Part shown: positions 60,725 through 64,000 of the stretch, piece after piece
Layout: each line of letters begins with the position of its first letter
How positions within the stretch are numbered: position 1 is the stretch's first letter
Assembly: GCF_022511585.1 (NCBI RefSeq)
Contig: NZ_JAKWBN010000004.1
Coordinates: forward strand, 156,764 to 220,763
DNA from: Shimazuella soli
GTDB lineage: Bacteria; Bacillota; Bacilli; Thermoactinomycetales; Thermoactinomycetaceae
Direction of reading: 5' to 3'
DNA length: 64,000 nucleotides
The notes under the pieces: generated by a model
Told to the model about the DNA's origin: nothing
Database searches by the model: none
Seen by the model: the letters and a program-made list of their open reading frames with translations, nothing else
Position numbers and translations under genes: made by a program

Positions 60725-60853
60725 TTCTACTTAGAACCCTTCTCCGAATTAAATATAATATCGAATGAAAATGGAAGAACTCAGCCTTCCCCTTGCTTCC
60801 TTTCTTTCATACATGTAAATTATTCTTATACCAGCAAAGGAGTTGCAAAAAAC

Positions 60854-61735
60854 ATGCTAAATAAAAATACTACTATTGGATTCATCGGAACAGGTGTGAT
60901 GGGGAAATCAATGGCTGCTCATCTTATTCAAGCTGGCTATTCTCTCTTGGTTTACAATCGAACCAAAGAAAAAACGGATGAGCTTGTACAAATGGGAGCT
61001 ACTTGGAAAGATACCGTCGCAGAAGTTGCTCAAGAAGCAGATGTTATCATTACGATGATTGGTTATCCCAAAGACGTAGAAACGACCTATTTTGGAATAT
61101 CTGGAATTCTGGCAAATGCGGATGCTGGTACTTATGTGATCGATATGACCACCTCTACCCCATCATTGGCAAAAAAAATCTATCAAGCAGCAAAAGAGAC
61201 CGGCATTTTTGCACTCGATGCTCCAGTATCAGGTGGAGATATCGGTGCCAAAAATGGTACATTGACCATTATGGTTGGTGGAGAAGAAACCGCATTTGAA
61301 GCAGTATCCCCTATCTTACATATCATGGGTTCTAACGTAATCCTGCAAGGGACAGCTGGTGCTGGACAACATACGAAAATGAGTAACCAAATCGCAATCG
61401 CATCTGGGATGATGGCAGTTTGTGAAGCTATTCTATATGCAGTAAATGCTGGTTTAAATCCAACAAAAGTTTTAAAAAGTATTGCTGCCGGATCGGCCGG
61501 AAGCTGGTCTTTGAGCAATTTAGGACCACGAATTATAGCAGAAGACTACTCTCCTGGTTTTTTTGTCAAACACTTTATCAAAGATATGAACATTGCACTA
61601 GATTCGGCCAAAGAAATGGGAATTCGCACACCAGGATTAGAACTAACGAAGTCATTGTATGAAGAACTAGCGAAAAAAGGCGAAGAAAACAGCGGTACGC
61701 AAGCTTTGTATAAACTGCTTGCAAATCAGTTATAA
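60854..61735 (+). CDS. Beta-hydroxyacid dehydrogenase (3-hydroxyisobutyrate dehydrogenase family)
   Basis: 293 residues from ATG 60854 (AAAGGAG 8-9 bases upstream); the frame is open to 60671, but that stretch overlaps the corA terminator. Rossmann motif GFIGTGVMGKSMAAHL, DAPVSGGDIGAKNGTL (substrate loop) and catalytic Lys in GAGQHTKMSNQI. NAD(P)-dependent oxidation of 3-hydroxy acids or reduction of succinic semialdehyde and similar. Cytosolic, single gene. Confidence 0.9.
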   Translation: MLNKNTTIGFIGTGVMGKSMAAHLIQAGYSLLVYNRTKEKTDELVQMGATWKDTVAEVAQEADVIITMIGYPKDVETTYFGISGILANADAGTYVIDMTTSTPSLAKKIYQAAKETGIFALDAPVSGGDIGAKNGTLTIMVGGEETAFEAVSPILHIMGSNVILQGTAGAGQHTKMSNQIAIASGMMAVCEAILYAVNAGLNPTKVLKSIAAGSAGSWSLSNLGPRIIAEDYSPGFFVKHFIKDMNIALDSAKEMGIRTPGLELTKSLYEELAKKGEENSGTQALYKLLANQL

Positions 61736-61770
61736 AAATCCTACATACGTTATGTTATGGAGGCTATGAA

Positions 61771-62427
61771 ATGAAGTTTGTTCGTCTGATTGGTATATCA
61801 GCTCTTGTTTTTTTCTTATTAAATGGCTGTGACTTCATTTCCGCATCGCCAAAAAAAAATGAGGACAACACGCTTGAAACATCACAATCCCTGGAAGAAA
61901 CAACATCAACAAAAGAAACAACCATTCCTGAGAACATCCCCCAAAAAATTGATCCAGAGCATCAGAAATACCTGTTGCAATCTTTAGCTCTTGCTGGATC
62001 TGGTAAGGTAATAGGTAGTGATTTTGCAGCTGGTATAAACACCTTAAAAGATGTCAAAAAAAAATATGGAGAGCCAAACGCAAAAAGTAAAGATTTCCCT
62101 TACTACATTTATAGCAAACGGAATTTGGATTTTGGAGTAGGCAAAAAAGATCTTATTTATGATGTACGTTCACATGACCCAAAATTAATGGAAATAACCC
62201 GTTCTGAAGTAGTAAAAATTTTGGGGGAGCCAAATGAGATTAAGCATAATACTGGGGAATCTATTTATATCTACCATGTAAATGGATATCAATTCAAATT
62301 GATCTACTTCCTCAATAAAGATGATCCAACTATCCATCATTCCTCTGTCTATTCAGAAGAAGCATATAAGAAACAAACAGAGGACAACAAAAAGAAAGAT
62401 GAAAAGAAAAAGAATGAATCGAAATAA
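61771..62427 (+). CDS. DUF4309 (YjgB-like) lipoprotein, copy 3
   Basis: 218 residues. Lipoprotein signal (LVFFLLNGCDF), a Thr/Ser/Glu-rich linker (residues about 28-60), then the DUF4309 repeats GKVIGSDFAAGINTLKDVKKKYGEPNAK and TRSEVVKILGEPNEIK, and a highly charged Lys/Glu tail (KKDEKKKNESK). It has the same G-[KE]-P turns as copies 1 and 2 but is lipid-anchored instead of secreted. RBS ATGGAGGC upstream. Confidence 0.78.
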   Translation: MKFVRLIGISALVFFLLNGCDFISASPKKNEDNTLETSQSLEETTSTKETTIPENIPQKIDPEHQKYLLQSLALAGSGKVIGSDFAAGINTLKDVKKKYGEPNAKSKDFPYYIYSKRNLDFGVGKKDLIYDVRSHDPKLMEITRSEVVKILGEPNEIKHNTGESIYIYHVNGYQFKLIYFLNKDDPTIHHSSVYSEEAYKKQTEDNKKKDEKKKNESK

Positions 62428-62454
62428 AGAACGAGGGGCTGTACCTCGTTCTTT
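62426..62454 (+). terminator. Terminator of DUF4309 gene copy 3
   Basis: AAAGAACGAGG pairs with CCTCGTTCTTT, loop GGCTGTA, directly after the stop. Confidence 0.85.
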
Positions 62455-62653
62455 TCTAATTTTATTGCATCGTCTCAAGTATTCAACTTTGATTTTCGAA
62501 TAGTAAACTTCAAGGTGATAAAGTTTATGAAATGAAGGAGATGACTTGACTAGCTTTTTATTGCTCATTAAAGTTACAATAGACTTGAATTCAGATAGTT
62601 AAAAATATTATCCCTTCCCTATATTTCATCTATTTAGTAAAAGGAGAAAATAC

Positions 62654-63946
62654 ATGTCACTGATTGCTTTTCTTCTCTTTGTTATTACAATCGTTCTCAT
62701 TATTTGGCAGCCAAAAGGATTGTCTATTGGTTGGTCAGCATCTGGGGGAGCTGTTTTAGCACTTTTACTCGGGGTTATAAGCTGGTCTGACATATGGACA
62801 GTGACAGAAATCGTTTGGAATGCAACATTTGCATTTGTAGCAATCATCCTAGTTTCTTTGATCATGGATGAGATCGGTTTTTTTGAATGGTCTGCTCTCC
62901 ATATGGCTCGTTTAGCAAAAGGAAACGGAAGAAGGATGTTTCTCTACGTGATCTTACTAGGTGCTCTCGTATCTGCACTTTTCACGAATGATGGCACTGC
63001 TCTTATCCTGACTCCCATCGTATTAGCAATAGTTCGCATTTTGAATTTCGATGTTAAAATGGTATTAGCGTTTGTGATGGCTAGCGGCTTTATCGCGGAT
63101 ACCTCGTCCCTTCCGTTCATCATTAGCAACTTAACAAATATCGTCTCCTCCGATTTTTTTCACGTTGGATTTGTAGAATATGCAAGTCGAATGCTAGTAC
63201 CTAATCTATTTTCAATAGGCGCAAGTTTAATGGTACTGTTTCTCTACTTTCGTAAAAGTATCCCACTAAACTATGATGTATCCCAGCTAAAACAACCAAA
63301 AGAAGCGATTAACGACCTAATCCTATTTCGACTGACCTGGTTTACTTTGTTCTTATTGTTTGGAGGATATTTTATTAGTGAATACTTTGAAATTCCTGTT
63401 TCTTTTGTAGTGAGTTTTGCTGCTATTATTTTGGTTATCGCCTCACTAAAAAGAAAATCCATTGAGATCAAAAAAATTATGAAAAACGCCCCATGGTCTG
63501 TTGTCATTTTCTCTATCGGCATGTATGTGGTGGTTTATGGCTTAAAAAATGCAGGCCTTACTGACGAACTTAGTCAAATGATCACCTGGCTCACAAACTG
63601 TGGTTTATACATAGCTACAGTAGGGACAGGATTTTTATCCGCTGTCCTCTCTTCCATCATGAATAACTTACCTACATTGATGATCAATGCTTTAGCCATA
63701 CATGCAACACCTACACAGGGTGTCATACGAGAAGCCCTCATCTATGCCAATGTAATAGGATCAGACCTCGGTCCAAAAATAACTCCAATCGGCTCTTTGG
63801 CTACACTCATCTGGCTTCATATTCTCGCGAAAAAAGATGTTCGTATTAGTTGGGGGTACTACTTTAAAATAGGATTTATTCTTACTGTACCAACTTTATT
63901 TATCACCTTAACAGGACTATACCTATGGTTAATCATTATTCATTAG
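62654..63946 (+). CDS. arsB: ArsB-type arsenite/ion transporter
   Basis: 430 residues, about eleven membrane helices. ArsB/NhaD-superfamily signatures: LFTNDGTALILTPIVLAI (helix 3-4 region), LPFIISNLTNIVSSDFF and VIGSDLGPKITPIGSLATLIWLHIL near the C-terminus. ArsB exports arsenite with the proton gradient. RBS AAAGGAGAA 7 bases before the ATG. No arsR, arsC or arsD lies within the window, so regulation and the true substrate are open. Confidence 0.88.
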   Translation: MSLIAFLLFVITIVLIIWQPKGLSIGWSASGGAVLALLLGVISWSDIWTVTEIVWNATFAFVAIILVSLIMDEIGFFEWSALHMARLAKGNGRRMFLYVILLGALVSALFTNDGTALILTPIVLAIVRILNFDVKMVLAFVMASGFIADTSSLPFIISNLTNIVSSDFFHVGFVEYASRMLVPNLFSIGASLMVLFLYFRKSIPLNYDVSQLKQPKEAINDLILFRLTWFTLFLLFGGYFISEYFEIPVSFVVSFAAIILVIASLKRKSIEIKKIMKNAPWSVVIFSIGMYVVVYGLKNAGLTDELSQMITWLTNCGLYIATVGTGFLSAVLSSIMNNLPTLMINALAIHATPTQGVIREALIYANVIGSDLGPKITPIGSLATLIWLHILAKKDVRISWGYYFKIGFILTVPTLFITLTGLYLWLIIIH

Positions 63947-64000
63947 GAAACTACTTTTTAAATGATTAGTTACTATGCATATCATCAAAAACCCCCACTT

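Overview
The window reads as a chromosome segment of a low-GC Gram-positive, most likely a spore-forming member of Bacillales. The grounds are strong Shine-Dalgarno sites with frequent TTG/GTG starts, AT-rich codons, an asnS-dnaD pair, a YtaF-type sporulation membrane protein, a CtaG plus cytochrome c lipoprotein pair, an M-box riboswitch and A/T-flanked intrinsic terminators at most convergent gene ends. A Thermoactinomycetaceae-like host is a guess. Nothing seen fixes genus or species, and there is no rRNA or tRNA gene.

Layout. 0-6.2 kb: a redox mini-regulon (quinone-oxidoreductase-like SDR, FrnE-like DsbA, Rrf2 repressor) with the same palindrome in front of all three genes; a PadR regulator overlapping a BtrH-type papain-like gene; a secreted beta/gamma-crystallin; a frameshifted VOC gene; YoaK. 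6.9-11.8 kb: two nearly identical 58-bp inverted repeats starting GGGGTACC bound about 4.3 kb that holds GC-rich orphan genes and a pseudokinase-TPR membrane protein. Just outside lie fragments of a tyrosine recombinase and a Tn3-family transposase. 11.8-31 kb: mostly intact small transcription units, each enzyme or transporter next to its own regulator (flavodoxin-fold reductase/HxlR, FabF/MmyB-like XRE, MFS/LysR), plus AKR, GNATs, CtaG/cytochrome c, a MurF-like ligase, P450, FMN reductase, YczE, YtaF and a GH25 lysozyme.

31-48 kb: a GC-rich ABC exporter, an acyltransferase, an SDR-MerR operon with a 19-bp-spacer promoter, a histidine-phosphatase-like protein lacking both catalytic histidines beside a broken Nudix gene, a strikingly tryptophan-rich repeat membrane protein, dnaD-asnS, a CapA-like lipoprotein, a CDF exporter, a CadC-CadA-type metal resistance operon, an iron alcohol dehydrogenase and a Tat-exported phosphoesterase. 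48-55.5 kb is an accessory, decaying zone: short hypothetical genes, a DUF4303 protein, an isolated DnaE-like OB-fold, and remnants of a VWA protein, an XRE regulator and, most notably, the start of a type III-B CRISPR cas10 (cmr2). 55.6-64 kb: a second YczE, an NmrA/TetR pair with three similar operators, a P-loop kinase, an M-box-controlled CorA, a beta-hydroxyacid dehydrogenase, a third DUF4309 protein and an ArsB-type pump.

Three themes recur. Many genes are decayed by small indels (VOC, Nudix, VWA, cas10). Compositionally foreign, GC-richer orphan genes are followed by long perfect hairpins at several separate loci. Control sites can often be read directly next to the regulator genes. 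All family assignments come from reading motifs; no database search was run.
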